Assembly (NCBI RefSeq): GCF_013008635.1
Contig: NZ_CP053096.1
Span: 310,001 to 374,000, forward strand
Length of the DNA stretch: 64,000 nt
Direction: 5' to 3'
Source of the DNA: Mycoplasma miroungigenitalium
Lineage (GTDB): Bacteria; Bacillota_I; Bacilli_A; Mycoplasmatales; Metamycoplasmataceae
The position numbers were made by a program, and so were the translations under genes. Positions 50,552 through 62,816 of the stretch are shown one piece after another; position 1 is the first letter of the stretch, and each line of letters opens with the position of its first letter. The notes below the pieces were generated by a model. That model was given only the letters and a program-made list of their open reading frames with translations. It did not search any database and was not told where the DNA came from.

Positions 50552-52705
50552 ATGAATATATCAATATCATATGTAGCAAAAAAATTAAACATAACCGAGG
50601 GGCAAGTAGAAACAGTTTTAAATTTATTGGCTGATAATTCAACGGTTCCATTTATTGCGCGTTATCGTCAACAACAAACAGGCGGACTCGATGAAGAAGC
50701 AATTCAAAAAATAAATGATTTATATACTTACGATGTTGAATTAAACAAACGTAAAGAAGCAATTATTGAAATCCTTAAAGAGAAAGAACTTTTGACTAAA
50801 GATATTGAAAATAAACTTAAAAAAGCAGAAACTAAGTCGGAAGTAGAAAATATTTATGAGCCATTTAAAGTTGGTAAAAAAACAAAAGCTACTGAAGCAA
50901 TCGCCTTAGGTTTGGAACCACTTGCGCTTGAAATAATGAATAATATAGATCCGAAGTACAATCCATATCAAGATGCGCAAAAATATTTAAATGATAGTGT
51001 GCCAACTATTGAGTTTGCTATTGAACAAGCTCAATATATAATTAGTCAAATAATTTCTCAGGATGCTTCAACAAGAGAATATGTAAAAAAACAACTCTGA
51101 AACTTTGGACAAATCGTTACTAAAATTAAGAAAAATGCAGTTGACGAAAACCAAAATTTTCAACAATATTATGATTATTCAGAAAAAGTCAAAACCATTC
51201 CAAATCATAGAGTTCTGGCTATATCTCGTGGAGAAAATAAAAAAATATTATCTTATGACATAAACTATAATGAAAATGTAATTTTATACACGTTAAATAA
51301 TATTTATTTCAAAAACAAAAAAACCGGAAAAATCATTAACGAAGCAATAAAAGATAGTTTAGACCGCCTAATTCTTCCTTCAATCATTAGAGAAATTAAA
51401 GCCGATTTGTTTGCTAGAGCAGAAAAAGAAGCTGTTGAATTGTTTGCTAATAGTTTAGAAAACATGCTGTTATGGCCTGCGGTTAAAAATAAAACAGTGC
51501 TGGCAATAGACCCAGCCTATGTTAACGGTTGTAAGATTGCTGTAATTGATCCGCAAGGAAACTTTTTAACAAAAAATATTATCTATCCAACACCTCCAAG
51601 AAATGAAAAAATACTTTCCACCAAAATAGTCAACCAATTAATTGACAAATATAATGTTAATGTTATTGCTATTGGGAATGGTACTGGTTCACGAGAAACT
51701 GAAGAGTTCATTTCTGACCTATTGAAAAATAGACCTAATAGCAAAAATGAAGACATTGCATTTGTTGTTGTTTCAGAAGTCGGTGCATCTGTTTACTCAG
51801 CATCCAAAATTGCACAAGAAGAATTCCCTGATTTTAGTGTAGAAGAACGTTCTGCAGTAAATATTGGGCGCAGATTCCAAGACCCATTAAATGAGTTAAT
51901 TAAAATTGACCCCAAATCAATTGGAGTGGGACAATATCAGCACGATGTAAATCAGAAAGACTTGTCTAAAGCCTTAGGTTTCAAAATCGATAAAGTCGTC
52001 AACAAAGTAGGTGTAGATTTAAACACTGCTTCAAAAACTATTCTTACTTATATTTCTGGATTAAGCGAGAAGATGGCGGAAAATATCATTGAATATAGAA
52101 ATGAGATTAAAAAATTCAAAAACAGAAATCAATTGAAGAAAGTCAAGGGAATTGGACCAAAAGCTTTTGAACAAAGTATCGGATTTTTAAGAATTCATGA
52201 TTCTAAGAATTTCTTTGACAGAACATCAATTCACCCAGAGTCATATAAATTAGCTACTGAAATATGCGATTACCTTGAAATAGATTTAGATGATATCGAC
52301 ATCGATACATTGGAAAATCAAAATATTGAAGAACTAGCAAAAAAATTCAATTCCAATGTGTTTGACGTTGCATTAATTATAGAATCACTTAAAAACCCTA
52401 CCAAAGACATTCGCGACGAGAAAGATGGATATATTTTGAAGAAAGACGTTTTAAAAGCCGAGGATGTTGTAAAAGGTATGCTTATAGACGGAAGCGTACA
52501 AAGTATTACTGACTTTGGCATATTCGTGTATATTGGAATTAAACAAAATGTATTAATCCACATAAGCAACATGAAAAAACATCCAAAACATTTCGTTAAA
52601 TCGCCAGCCGATATTGTTAAAGTCGGAGATAACATTAAAGTTGAAATTATTGATAATGATTTAGAACGTGGACGTATCCAAGGAAAATTAATTTACGAAG
52701 ACTAA
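50552..52705 (+). CDS. tex: Tex-family RNA-binding protein
   Basis: A 717-aa Tex protein. N-terminal helical part with TVPFIARYRQQQTGGLDEEAI (residues 31-51), a YqgF/RuvC-like core (LAIDPAYVNGCKIAVIDPQG and GNGTGSRETEEF), tandem HhH with GVDLNTASKTILTYISGL and GIGPKAFEQSIGFLRI, and a C-terminal S1 domain (about 640-717, VKGMLIDGSVQSITDFGIFVYIG). Role in transcription or RNA metabolism. The ATG at 50552 is chosen after GAGGTG; a GTG two codons upstream is possible. Confidence 0.93.
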
Positions 52706-52707
52706 TT

Positions 52708-52734
52708 AAGCAGAATAAAACCTGCTTTTTTTAT
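52708..52734 (+). terminator. Terminator after tex
   Basis: AAGCAG/CTGCTT stem, T-run. Confidence 0.8.
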
Positions 52735-52785
52735 ACTTTTTTCCTTATTTTAAATACTTTTAAAATAATTAAGTATGATATTAAT

Positions 52786-55695
52786 ATGAATAAATATACT
52801 AACTTATACAATACAACTGAATATACATTTTTAGATTCAATAATTAGGATTGATGACTTGGTTCGTTTAAGCAAAGAGCACGGATTGAATGCCGTGGCTT
52901 TAACAGATCATAATAATTTATTTGGTCTTGGTGCTTTTCTTAAAAGTTGTCAAAGATATGATATTAAGCCGATTATTGGAGTTGACTTAGACGTGGATGA
53001 GTACAGATTCATTTTACTAGCTAAAAACTATAAAGGTTTTCAAAAAATTAATTCTTTAATATTCAAAAAATCAAAAAATGCAACAATAAATATTGACGAA
53101 ATCATTGACGAAAATATCTTTATCATAGATCACCCCGAATTAGGTTATTATGCCAAAACTGGAAAAACGGATTTAATTATCAGTGATAGTTATTATGTAA
53201 ATTCCTATGATACTTCTATTAAAAATAGTATCATAACCAAAACAAACAAACTCTTATACGTAAAAGATAATGACACGCTAAATATTGTTCAGAAATTGTC
53301 AAATAATACTGAAAATAAGTTCGCAAACGACTATTTCGATAATTCAGTAACTGACTGCATAATAATAGATAGAATTAACTTCATTATTGATAATTGTAAT
53401 TTTAAATTACCCTCAAAAAAACTTAATTTAGCAGACTTTAACAATAATGACGATGAAGATAATGAAAAATTATTAATAAAGTTATTGAATGATGGTTTAA
53501 CAAGAATTTCACATGAGTTGCCCAAAAATAAAGATCTTTGGCGAGAGAGACTTGCTTATGAATTTGAAACAATAAAATCACTGGGTTTTATAAATTATTT
53601 TCTAATAATTCAAGATCTTGTGAATTGAGCAAAAAATAATAATATTGCTATTGGCCCAGGACGTGGAAGTGCCGCAGGGTCATTCATTTCATATTTATTA
53701 AATATTACATCTATAAACCCTTTAAAATATGATTTATTATTTGAGCGTTTTTTAAATCCCCAAAGAGTGTCATGACCTGATATTGACATAGATATTCAAG
53801 ATGACAGAAGAATGGAAGTTTTTGAATATCTAAAAAACAAATATGGAAATGAGTATGTTGCATTAATCTCAACTTTTCAAACCTTTGGCGCTAAAATGGC
53901 GATTAGAGATGTCGGAAGGGTATTGGGAATTAGTTTAGTTACAATTAATGCAATATCAAAAACTTTAAGCACTAGTGAAACATTAACCGAGGCAATGCAA
54001 AGCAACATTAAATTTAAGTTGGCCATTGACAATTACCCAGAGTTATTAGAACATGCGTTAAAAATTGAAGGGCTTCCTCGTCAACAGAGTTATCATCCAG
54101 CTGGGTTAATTATTTCTAAGCAACCAATAATATCTTATGCGCCGGCTTCTTTAACAAATGATGGAAGTTATCAACAAGTTCAACTTACAATGGACTATAC
54201 AGAACAATTTGGATTATTAAAGATTGATTTATTAGGGTTGAAGACATTAACAGAGGTACAAAACATGGAATATTTTATTCCTGAAAATGAATGGTTTGAT
54301 AATTTGCTTGATAACGATCCAGCCAAAATGGCATTAAATGACCAATCCACTTTTTTAAGATTGAATTTAGGTTACACCGAAGGGATATTTCAATTAGAAT
54401 CTCCAGGAATGAAAAAAACTATTGCAACTGTTCAGTTAAACTCATTCGATGATTTATACGCAATTATTTCTCTTTTTAGACCAGGTCCTTTGAAATATAT
54501 TAAAAACTATGCGCAAAATAAACAAGACGCTGATTTAATAGAAAAAATTCATCCAGTTTATGATGAAATATTACGACCAACATTCGGTATTATGGTATAT
54601 CAAGAACAAATTATGTTGATAGCACAAAAAGTAGCTGGAATGAGTTTTGTTGAAGCTGATTTTTTAAGACGAGCAATCAGTAAAAAGCATGAAGATGAAA
54701 TTAAACAATACAAAGACAAATTTATTCAAGGTGCTTTAAATAACGGTCTAGAAATTTCACAAATTAAGAAAATTTATAAGAACATTGAACAATTTGCAGA
54801 ATATGGTTTTAATAAATCTCACGCCGTGTCTTATGCTTATCTAACTATGAAAATGGCCTATTACAAAACTTATTACCCTTTAATTTTTTATTCAGCATTA
54901 ATTTCAAATAGTAGAGGTGCACAAGATAAAATTGGTAAATATGTTGAAGAAATAAAAAAACAAAATTATATAGTTAACTCACCAAACATTTTGCACTCTC
55001 TAAATGCTTGTTTAATAAAAAATAAACAAATTTATCTACCATTTGATTTAATCAAAGGCTTCGGAAATGACGGAGTAAGCAAAATAATGAGTTCAATAAA
55101 TGAATTGGGTCCATTTACAAACAATTTAAACGAAACTATTATAAGATTAAGATTTGCAGGTTTGACCGAGAACGCTTTAGATCTATTGGTCCGGGCAAAT
55201 GTTTTTCGTGATTTTGGTCATATGAAATTTATTGAAAATGCAGTAAAAAACCTTTTAGAATGTTTTAAGTTAGTTTCAAATATGAATAATTGGCAAGAAG
55301 CCAAAGAAAAATTGACCAAATCGGGCTATCTTTCAATGGTTCACGACGAAGTTGAAAGAGATATTAATTATGAATCAACAAATGAAATATCTTTATTAGG
55401 TGCGTGTTACAATGCTTTTCCAACTATTGAATACGAAAAGCAATTTAAATATAAATTATCAACAATTCCTGATACCATAACAACAGAAATTGCAGTACAA
55501 GTTGTAAGAAAAACATTATTAAATGGAAAATCATTTTTTGTTATAGAAGTGAGCGATTCAACAATGAATCAAGCATTCTTTGTTAATAATAAAAATCAAA
55601 ACGAATGGTCGCCTATTAATGTGGGAGATATAATAAAAATAAAAGTTTCAAATTCACGTGGTAAATTAAGATTGCTAGGATTTGGAATAATTTAA
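52786..55695 (+). CDS. dnaE: DNA polymerase III subunit alpha (DnaE type)
   Basis: A 969-aa DnaE. The PHP domain starts [19 protein letters not shown], with TDHNNLFG. The polymerase core has [17 protein letters not shown] (about residues 287-303), PDIDIDIQD (about 330, catalytic Asp residues), [15 protein letters not shown], and the HHH-like [20 protein letters not shown]. The tail (about 880-969) is an OB-fold-like region. No exonuclease insert, so DnaE rather than PolC. The initial HH metal residues of PHP are changed (N-L-Y-N), so PHP activity is doubtful. TATGAT at 52774-52779 ends 6 nt before the ATG. Confidence 0.92.
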
Positions 55696-55703
55696 GGAGA
55701 GTT

Positions 55704-56579
55704 ATGAATAAAGAAAAATTTTTACTAATTGATGGTAACTTTTTGTTGTTTCAATCGTTTTATGCATCATACCACCCATCAAGATCAGTCATGACCGATA
55801 TGAACGGAAAAACAACGAATGGGGTTCATGTATTCTTGATGACTCTACATAAAATATTAGAATATATCAATCCTCAATACTTATTCATTGCTTTTGATGC
55901 TCATGGCAAAACTCACAGACACGAGTTGTACGATGATTATAAAGCTGGGCGTACAAAAGCTCCCGAAATAATTTTTGAACAATTCGCAATCATTAAAGAG
56001 ATTTTAACTTGTTTGAAAATAAAATGATTTGAACAAGTTGGAGATGAGGCTGATGATTTAATTGCTACATTATCAAAAATTAAAGATGTAAATAAATATA
56101 TATACTCAAAAGATCAAGATTTATTACAGTTGGTATGCGAAGACACGAGTGTTATCTTTAAAAATAAAGAAGGCGATTTCGATTTATACACAAAAGATAA
56201 TTTTGAACAAATTCACATTATCAAACCTTCGCAAATTCCGGATTTAAAAGGTTTGGCCGGTGATACATCAGATAATATTAAAGGTGTAGCTGGTATCGGT
56301 AAAGTCGGAGCATTGAAATTAATTAATACTTACGGTTCTATCGAAGAGATTTATCGAAATATCGATAAAATAAAAGGGGCAACTAAACAAAAACTAATTG
56401 ATGGACAAGACGATGCATTGTTTTGTAAAAAACTTACTATATTAAATAAAAATGTATCAATGAATACTGAGTTATCATTCTATTCATGTTCTAAAATTGA
56501 CTTAAATAGCGGTCTAGAGGCAATGAAGAAATACAGTTTAAATACTGCATTTAGTAAATGATTATCATTTTTAAACTAA
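55704..56579 (+). CDS. 5'-3' exonuclease (stand-alone PolA-type domain)
   Basis: A 291-aa FEN-like exonuclease, equal to the N-terminal domain of DNA polymerase I without any polymerase part. Metal site residues: LLIDGNFLLF, AFDAHGKTHRHELYDDYKAGR, GDEADDLIATL, YSKDQDLLQLV and GDTSDNIKGVAGIGKVGALKLI (helix-hairpin-helix). Stand-alone forms are usual in Mollicutes and would remove Okazaki RNA primers. AAGGAG before the ATG, 8 nt after dnaE, so co-transcribed with it. Confidence 0.93.
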
Positions 56580-56609
56580 GGAGGCTTAATTTATAAAGCT
56601 TCTTTTTTT
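56578..56609 (+). terminator. Terminator of dnaE-exonuclease unit
   Basis: AGGAGGCTT/AAGCTTCTT imperfect stem, T-run. Confidence 0.7.
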
Positions 56610-56722
56610 ACCGGAAAAAATAACATTTTTTTCTGTTTATTCGGTTAAATAATGGTTAAAAGTCGCTTTTACAAGTAAAAAATATAAAATTTAAATGTAT
56701 TTAAGATATTAAAAGGAGAAAT

Positions 56723-58741
56723 ATGAAAAAGAAAAAATTAGGCTTTTTAACACTGGCCTCAACATCACTAACTGCGATTCCTGTTATTGCCGCTTCATGC
56801 AATAACAAAAAGGACGAAAAGAAAAACTATGATCAATTGCTAAAGTTAACTATTGATTCCGAAATTAAAAAAACTAAAGAAGCTAAGGATGTATTAAAAA
56901 CAGATATTTCTATCAGTGAAATTAAAGATGTGAAAATTGAAATAAAATCATTAGTACCAAGTAATAAAATAAAAACAAAATTAATTATTACTTTGACTGT
57001 AACAGAGAAAGATGGTAAATCATTAGAAGTTATTAAAGAACTAGATGGTTTTAAAGAACCAAGTAGTACAAAAACCCCTGAAACACCAGGAACGAATGCT
57101 GATACGCCAGGAACAAATACCGAAACACCAGCGAATAATAAGAAAAATGTAGCAAACGAAAATTTTGTAAATGCCGTACATATCACTAAAAGTGCAAAAT
57201 CTTCTGAATTTTTCAATAATATTCAAGAAAACGCAACCATTTACTATGATTTTGGAACAAATTCATTTTTTGACAAAGAATATGTCAAAGGTGACAATGA
57301 AGCTAACAAAAATAGAGTTGAATTATTCCACTTAGAGGATTTTGTACCAGCATTTGGCGTTAATGTAGTACACCCTACAGAAGCAGACAAAAACATTAAC
57401 AAAGTAACGCTTGTTAAAGATGGAAACAATTATTCACTAAAATTTAAATTTGGACAATACGATGCAAAAACCAAAAAAACCACAATCTTTGATGAAGTTT
57501 ACACAACTAAAGCTGAAGCATTTGAATTTAGAACGAAAGCTGAATTGGACACTAAAATAGATACATTAACCTTATCATACCCTGATGTAGATAATGTTTT
57601 TGATAACCAAGCAACACAGGATAAAGTGAAATTATCTGACGAAAATGAAAAAATGGTTATTAAGTCATTTGATATTCTAAAAGGACAAGGAAAAGTAAAA
57701 GTTTCATTTGTGATTACAACACAAATTGGTGCCGAAACATTAGAAAGTAAAATTAAAGAAGTAACTATTGAAGGATTTAAAGTTGATAATTTTGAATCAC
57801 AATTAGTCGGAGTAACTCTAAATTATCCAGATAAACAAAACGTAACTATAGAAAATATTGATGTTACTAAATTTACATTATCTAAAGATGATGCCCCATT
57901 TGAACTAACGGAAAATGCAACAGCAACATACAAAAAAGTTGAAAATAGCGAAAATAAATATAAAGGAACAATTTCTGTTGAAGCAACATTTGCAAAAAAC
58001 GAACAAAATGTAGTAAAAACATACGAAATTAGTGGTTTTAAAACTGAAGCATTTAACTTACAAACATATGTTGATTCATTCAAATCAGTGACTCTTGATC
58101 CATCAATCAACAAATCTGAAACCTCAACAAACTCAATTACTAAAGATAGTTTTTCACTTGGTGAATTTGATAAAAAAGCAGTTAACGTTGAAATTACTAA
58201 TGGAAAAATTAATGAAGCTAACACTTCAGAATATATCCTTACTTTAACTTTCACTGATTTAGTAAATGAAGGCGTAGAACTTTTAACAAAAGAATTTACA
58301 ATCACCGGTTTTAAAGCGGGTGAAGAAATTAAACATTATTCTAATGAAAAAGTAGCTGAATTCGCTAAAGCACAAAAACTGTTTATTGTTGACCCTGTCA
58401 AAATTGAAGAAAATTTAGAAAACTTTGAAAAAGCAATAAAAAGTAAAAAACCACTAATAAAGGTAAAGAATAATAAAATTACATACGCCGATTCAACAAT
58501 CACAGGTGATGTAATCGGGCTTTCCTTAAATCCTGATTTAGGTGTTATTTCATTAACACATGGTGGAAAAAATAATGGAACATATGTTAAACCTTATCCG
58601 AGAGTTAAAAATAATGGTGGAATCAGAATTATTAAAGATGAGAGTGGTACATTTAAACTTCAATTTAATTTAATTCTTGATGACCATGCCACGGTCGATG
58701 ATGTTGTATATGAACAAATTTTATTCAACATTAATAAATAA
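56723..58741 (+). CDS. Surface lipoprotein with tandem ~90-residue modules
   Basis: A 672-aa lipoprotein: MKKKK, hydrophobic segment, lipobox ending AASC (Cys at residue 29). A Lys-rich module (35-112) ends in ELDGFKEP. Then comes a Thr/Pro linker with repeated TPGTN/ETP units (about 113-140). Later modules each end in a strand plus G-F-K: VTIEGFKV, YEISGFKT, FTITGFKA. This matches the lipoprotein-17-related variable surface proteins of mycoplasmas. The C-terminal ~130 residues differ. AAGGAG precedes the ATG. Likely surface-exposed and antigenic; no clear phase-switch tract was seen in the promoter. Confidence 0.75.
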   Translation: MKKKKLGFLTLASTSLTAIPVIAASCNNKKDEKKNYDQLLKLTIDSEIKKTKEAKDVLKTDISISEIKDVKIEIKSLVPSNKIKTKLIITLTVTEKDGKSLEVIKELDGFKEPSSTKTPETPGTNADTPGTNTETPANNKKNVANENFVNAVHITKSAKSSEFFNNIQENATIYYDFGTNSFFDKEYVKGDNEANKNRVELFHLEDFVPAFGVNVVHPTEADKNINKVTLVKDGNNYSLKFKFGQYDAKTKKTTIFDEVYTTKAEAFEFRTKAELDTKIDTLTLSYPDVDNVFDNQATQDKVKLSDENEKMVIKSFDILKGQGKVKVSFVITTQIGAETLESKIKEVTIEGFKVDNFESQLVGVTLNYPDKQNVTIENIDVTKFTLSKDDAPFELTENATATYKKVENSENKYKGTISVEATFAKNEQNVVKTYEISGFKTEAFNLQTYVDSFKSVTLDPSINKSETSTNSITKDSFSLGEFDKKAVNVEITNGKINEANTSEYILTLTFTDLVNEGVELLTKEFTITGFKAGEEIKHYSNEKVAEFAKAQKLFIVDPVKIEENLENFEKAIKSKKPLIKVKNNKITYADSTITGDVIGLSLNPDLGVISLTHGGKNNGTYVKPYPRVKNNGGIRIIKDESGTFKLQFNLILDDHATVDDVVYEQILFNINK

Positions 58742-58744
58742 TGT

Positions 58745-58788
58745 CAGCAATAAAAACGGCGATTTATTCGCTTTTTTGTTGCTTTTTT
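58745..58788 (+). terminator. Terminator after the repetitive lipoprotein
   Basis: Nested hairpins (AGCAATAAAAA with TTTTTTGTTGCT; inner GCGA/TCGC), T-run. Confidence 0.75.
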
Positions 58789-58863
58789 AAATATTTTGAT
58801 AACAGATGCAAACTTAGCAGCTTTATTTTGTTCTTATAACATTTAATAGTTTATAATTTAAAT

Positions 58864-60459
58864 ATGAAAAAAATCTTCAAAAAATTAATCTTGTTGAGCG
58901 CGTCGGCTGGTTCATTCATAGGAGCTTCAAGTGCTTGTTCCTTCCAGAATGATTCAAAAAATAATCCTGAATTTAAGTTAACATTAAAACAAAATGTTTT
59001 GATTGATCCAAGCGATAATGACTATACTAAATATTTCGATTTTAATGGCAATGAACATGGATATGAATACCTTGTAATTAATCAAGTTGAAAATAATAAT
59101 CAAATGACTTTAACATATGAAATCATTGATAAAAATAAAGATGTTGTTGCTATTAAAATACTTGTTATTGACAGTAAATATGTCAAACCAATTTCAATAA
59201 ACAAAGACAATAATAAAAAAATAGCAGGAAATATCGATGATCCTGATTGAACTCCTGAAGGCGATAATTGAATTGATGAGACAATTATATCGGACGATAA
59301 TAATGAAAGTGTGAATAATTCTGTAGATAAACAAAATCCATCGGAAGATAACACTAACACTGAAGACAAAAACGACGATGTTCCAGTACCAAATCCAGTT
59401 CCAAACGAACATCAAGATAATCAAAATGTACAAACAACGTCAGATGATAGATTAAGAATAGCATTATGAAATGTTGCTAATTTTGGAGATGGGGCTTTGG
59501 AACCTAAATATCAAGCAATAACATCAATAATATTTACTCAAAAGTATGATGTTGTAGGTTTAATTGAATTAGACTCAATAAAAGTGATATCTCGTCTTGT
59601 TAATTATTTAAATGTCTTAGAACAAAAAAATAACACTAATAATCTTTGAGATTTCATTTACAAAGAATTACCTGTTGATTCCAAAAAGAATATTAATGTT
59701 AAAGGAGACAAAGCTGCTGCTTATATTTATAATAAGACTAAAGTTGTTCCTGAAATTTTGAATAATAGCCAAAACGGAATAATCTATGATAATTCAAATT
59801 TCCAAGTTTTTAAAGGCCCTCTTGCACTAAATGCATATTCAAGAGCACCGTATATTGGCAAATTTAGATCAAATGTTGAAGGATATAAAAACGTTAACTT
59901 TACACTAGCTATTTCTCATTTTGATGGGCCTGGCGTTAAAACAAAAATTGGCGAAGAATCATTTAAAGGTATGGGTTCGAGAGAATATAACGAAGCAAAA
60001 AACATTAAAAATGTATTAGACTGAGTCAAAAAGATTAATGATGGTGATGATGATTTAATTTTTATGGGTGATACTAACATTCCAAGCGGAAAAGAATCAA
60101 TTGCGTTCGATTGAGTGAGTGAATACGGTGCTATTATGCCTTTAGGCGAAGGAGAAGAGGCATTGTCTTCGCTAAAAACTGAATTTGGCAATTATGCAAA
60201 ACCTTATGACAAGATTGTTCATAAATCAAATTTAAAATTTGAAAATGCTAAGGTTTATAAGCTTTATAGTTTTGTTGAGGATCCTAGCATATTCCAGTGA
60301 GCTAAAATAACATCATTAGTTGATTGGATAACTTATTATCAAAATTATCAAAAATACAATAAAACATATTCTTCTAATTCCAGATACATCTATAACGGTG
60401 TAAGCGATCACTCTCCAATAAGTTATGATTTAATTTTAGATCCTAATGATCCTTATTAA
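58864..60459 (+). CDS. MnuA-type membrane nuclease lipoprotein
   Basis: A 531-aa lipoprotein: signal with lipobox SSAC (Cys at residue 25), an acidic Asn/Asp/Pro linker (about 125-185), then an endonuclease/exonuclease/phosphatase (EEP) domain from about residue 195: IALWNVANFG, VGLIELDS (catalytic Glu), AISHFDGPG, LIFMGDTNIP (Asp and Asn), and SDHSPISYDLIL (catalytic Asp-His) near the C-terminus. Similar to M. hyopneumoniae/bovis MnuA, which degrades host DNA. Several Trp are TGA. TATAAT at 58852-58857 ends exactly 6 nt before the ATG. Confidence 0.9.
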
Positions 60460-60492
60460 AAAAACAGTCCAATTATAAAGGACTGTTTTTTA
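60459..60492. terminator. Bidirectional terminator mnuA-like / apt
   Basis: AAAACAGTCC/GGACTGTTTT, A-run and T-run. Confidence 0.9.
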
Positions 60493-61002
60493 TACCTCAA
60501 TTAAAGAAGTAATCTCAATACCACTATCTTTAAATTTTTCACGGCCATTAAGATCTTTTAATTCTAATAAAAGAATAATTCTTTTGACGATTGCTCCTTG
60601 TTCTTCTAATAGAGTAACAATAGCTTTAGTTGTACCACCCGTTGCTAAGACATCATCAACAATAGCAACTGTTTGTCCAGGTTTAATGAAACCTTTTTGA
60701 ATTTGTAAAACATTATTACCATATTCTAAAGAATAATTTTTGCTGAACACTTCACCTGGTAATTTTCCGGGTTTACGCACCATAACAAAAGGTTTTTTTA
60801 AAAATGCTGCGGTAGGAGTACCAAACAAAAAACCACGGGCATCAGGACCGACAATTATATCACAATCCTTAGCTATTTCTGACATCTTAGTAATTGTATA
60901 ATGTAATGCTTCACCATTGCCTAAAAGAGGGCTAATATCTTTAAAAATTATGCCTTCTTTGGGAAAATTTGGAACATCTCTAATGTATTTTTCTAAATTC
61001 AT
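60490..61002 (-). CDS. apt: Adenine phosphoribosyltransferase
   Basis: A 170-aa purine salvage enzyme (adenine + PRPP to AMP). The PRPP site is IVDDVLATGGTTKA (residues 114-127); FPKEGIIFKDISPLL and GPDARGFLFG are the N-terminal family blocks. Length normal. Last gene of the nusA-ylxR-infB cluster, 11 nt after infB, with GAGGTTTATTATG as start region. Confidence 0.95.
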   Translation of the reverse strand: MNLEKYIRDVPNFPKEGIIFKDISPLLGNGEALHYTITKMSEIAKDCDIIVGPDARGFLFGTPTAAFLKKPFVMVRKPGKLPGEVFSKNYSLEYGNNVLQIQKGFIKPGQTVAIVDDVLATGGTTKAIVTLLEEQGAIVKRIILLLELKDLNGREKFKDSGIEITSLIEV

Positions 61003-61013
61003 AATAAACCTCG

Positions 61014-62816
61014 CTAAATTGTTACAGCAACATCTTCAAAGAATTCGACAATATCATCTTGTTTGATATCGTCAAATTTCTTGATTTTCATACCGAAGTC
61101 TTTTCCTTTTTCAACTTCTTTAACATCATTGATATCTCTTCTTAAGGTTTCGATTTTGCCATCGTGAATAAGTTTTCTATTTCTAAAGACTTTTACTTTA
61201 CTGCCCGCTTTTACAACACCTTCGTCTAACATTACACCTGCAATAGTACCGACTTTAGAATAGAAGAATGTTTTAATAACGTGTCCAGAACCAATCTTTT
61301 TCTCTTCATAAACAACTGCTTTTTCACCGTCTAATCATAACTGCATATCTTCAATTACTTTAAAGACAACATCATAGAAAGCAATCTTAACACCGCTTTG
61401 TTTAGCACTCTGTTTAATATTTGAACTAGCTTTAATTCTAAAAGTGATGATTAATGCATCAGATGTTTGTGCCAGCAACAAATCGGAGTTTGAAACTTGT
61501 CCGGTTTGGGCTCCAATAACTTTGATTACTGCTTCATCATTACACATACCATCTAATTTAGATTTTAGAGCTTCAGAAGTTCCTTGAACATCCGACCGAA
61601 TGATTACGTTTAATATTTTCTTGCCATCTTCGTCAGAAGTTTGGGCACGGTTAAATAAATCGAATTTCTTATCCATTTGTTGTTTTTCTTGTGCTATTTT
61701 TTTAGCGAATTTTTCATCCTCAAAAGAAATAAATCTATCTCCAGCTAATGGAGAGGTGTTTAAACCAGAGACAACAACAGGCATACCAGGAGTAGCACTT
61801 TCTAGTGTTTTGCCGGTTGTAGACTTAATTGATTTGATTCTACCATATGATGAACCAGCCACCATAAAGTCACCCTTATATAAAGTTCCATTAGCAATAA
61901 TTAGGGTAGCAACGACACCAACACCTTTATCGGCTCTAGATTCTAAAACAATTCCTGATGGGTAACGGTTTTTGTTCGCTTTTAAATCCATCAAATCTGA
62001 AAGGGTAATAATATTGTCTAATAATTCGTCAATACCTTCACCAGTTTTAGCTGATCCAGTAATCATTGGTACGTCTCCACCGTATTCTTCGATAATAACA
62101 TCATTTTCAGCTAATTCACGTTTAACACGTTCCAAATCCTTGGCTTGTTTGTCAATTTTATTAACAAAAACAATCATTGGAGCATTAGCTGCTCTTGTAT
62201 GTTGGATTGCTTCTTTTGTTTGCGGCATAACGCCATCATCGGCAGCAACAACTAGAATGACAATGTCGGTAACTTGAGCGCCACGTGAACGCATTTCGGT
62301 AAATACTTCATGTCCGGGCGTATCAATAAATGTTATTGTGCCTTTATCATGAAATACTTGATATGCGCCAACGTGTTGCGTGATACCACTGGATTCGCTT
62401 TCAGCCACCTTGCTTTCACGAATATAGTCCAATAGAGTTGTTTTACCGTGGTCTACGTGACCCATAATTGTGATTACAGGAGGTCTTTTAGACAGCAATT
62501 TTTCGTCATCTATAAATTCGACAGTGTTTAAAAAGTTTGAAGCATCAACACTTTGTTCTTTTTTAAAGTCTAAATTTTGTTCTAAACATACCTCAGCAAT
62601 TTCTTCTTCTTCAAGAATGTGGTTGATTTGGTACATTTTTCCTTTCATCATAAAACTTTTAATTAAGTCATTTGGGTTCATTCCAATTTTTGTAGCAAAT
62701 TCCCCTAATGGAAGTGTATTTGTAAAAATAAACACACCGTTTTTGACTTCTGTTTTAATGTCGTTCAATTGTGCTTGAACGTCATCTTGATTTGTTAATC
62801 TATTCTTTTTAGACAT
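61014..62816 (-). CDS. infB: Translation initiation factor IF-2
   Basis: A 600-aa IF-2, joined through a TGA Trp at about residue 494. It lacks the long N-terminal extension of E. coli IF-2, as is usual in Mollicutes. The IF2_N-like part (residues 24-80) is followed by G1 GHVDHGKT (119-126), the switch segment SSGITQHVGAYQV, G3 DTPGHE (about 171) and G4 NKID, then domains II to IV. AAAGGAGG precedes the ATG, which lies 22 nt inside ylxR. Confidence 0.96.
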
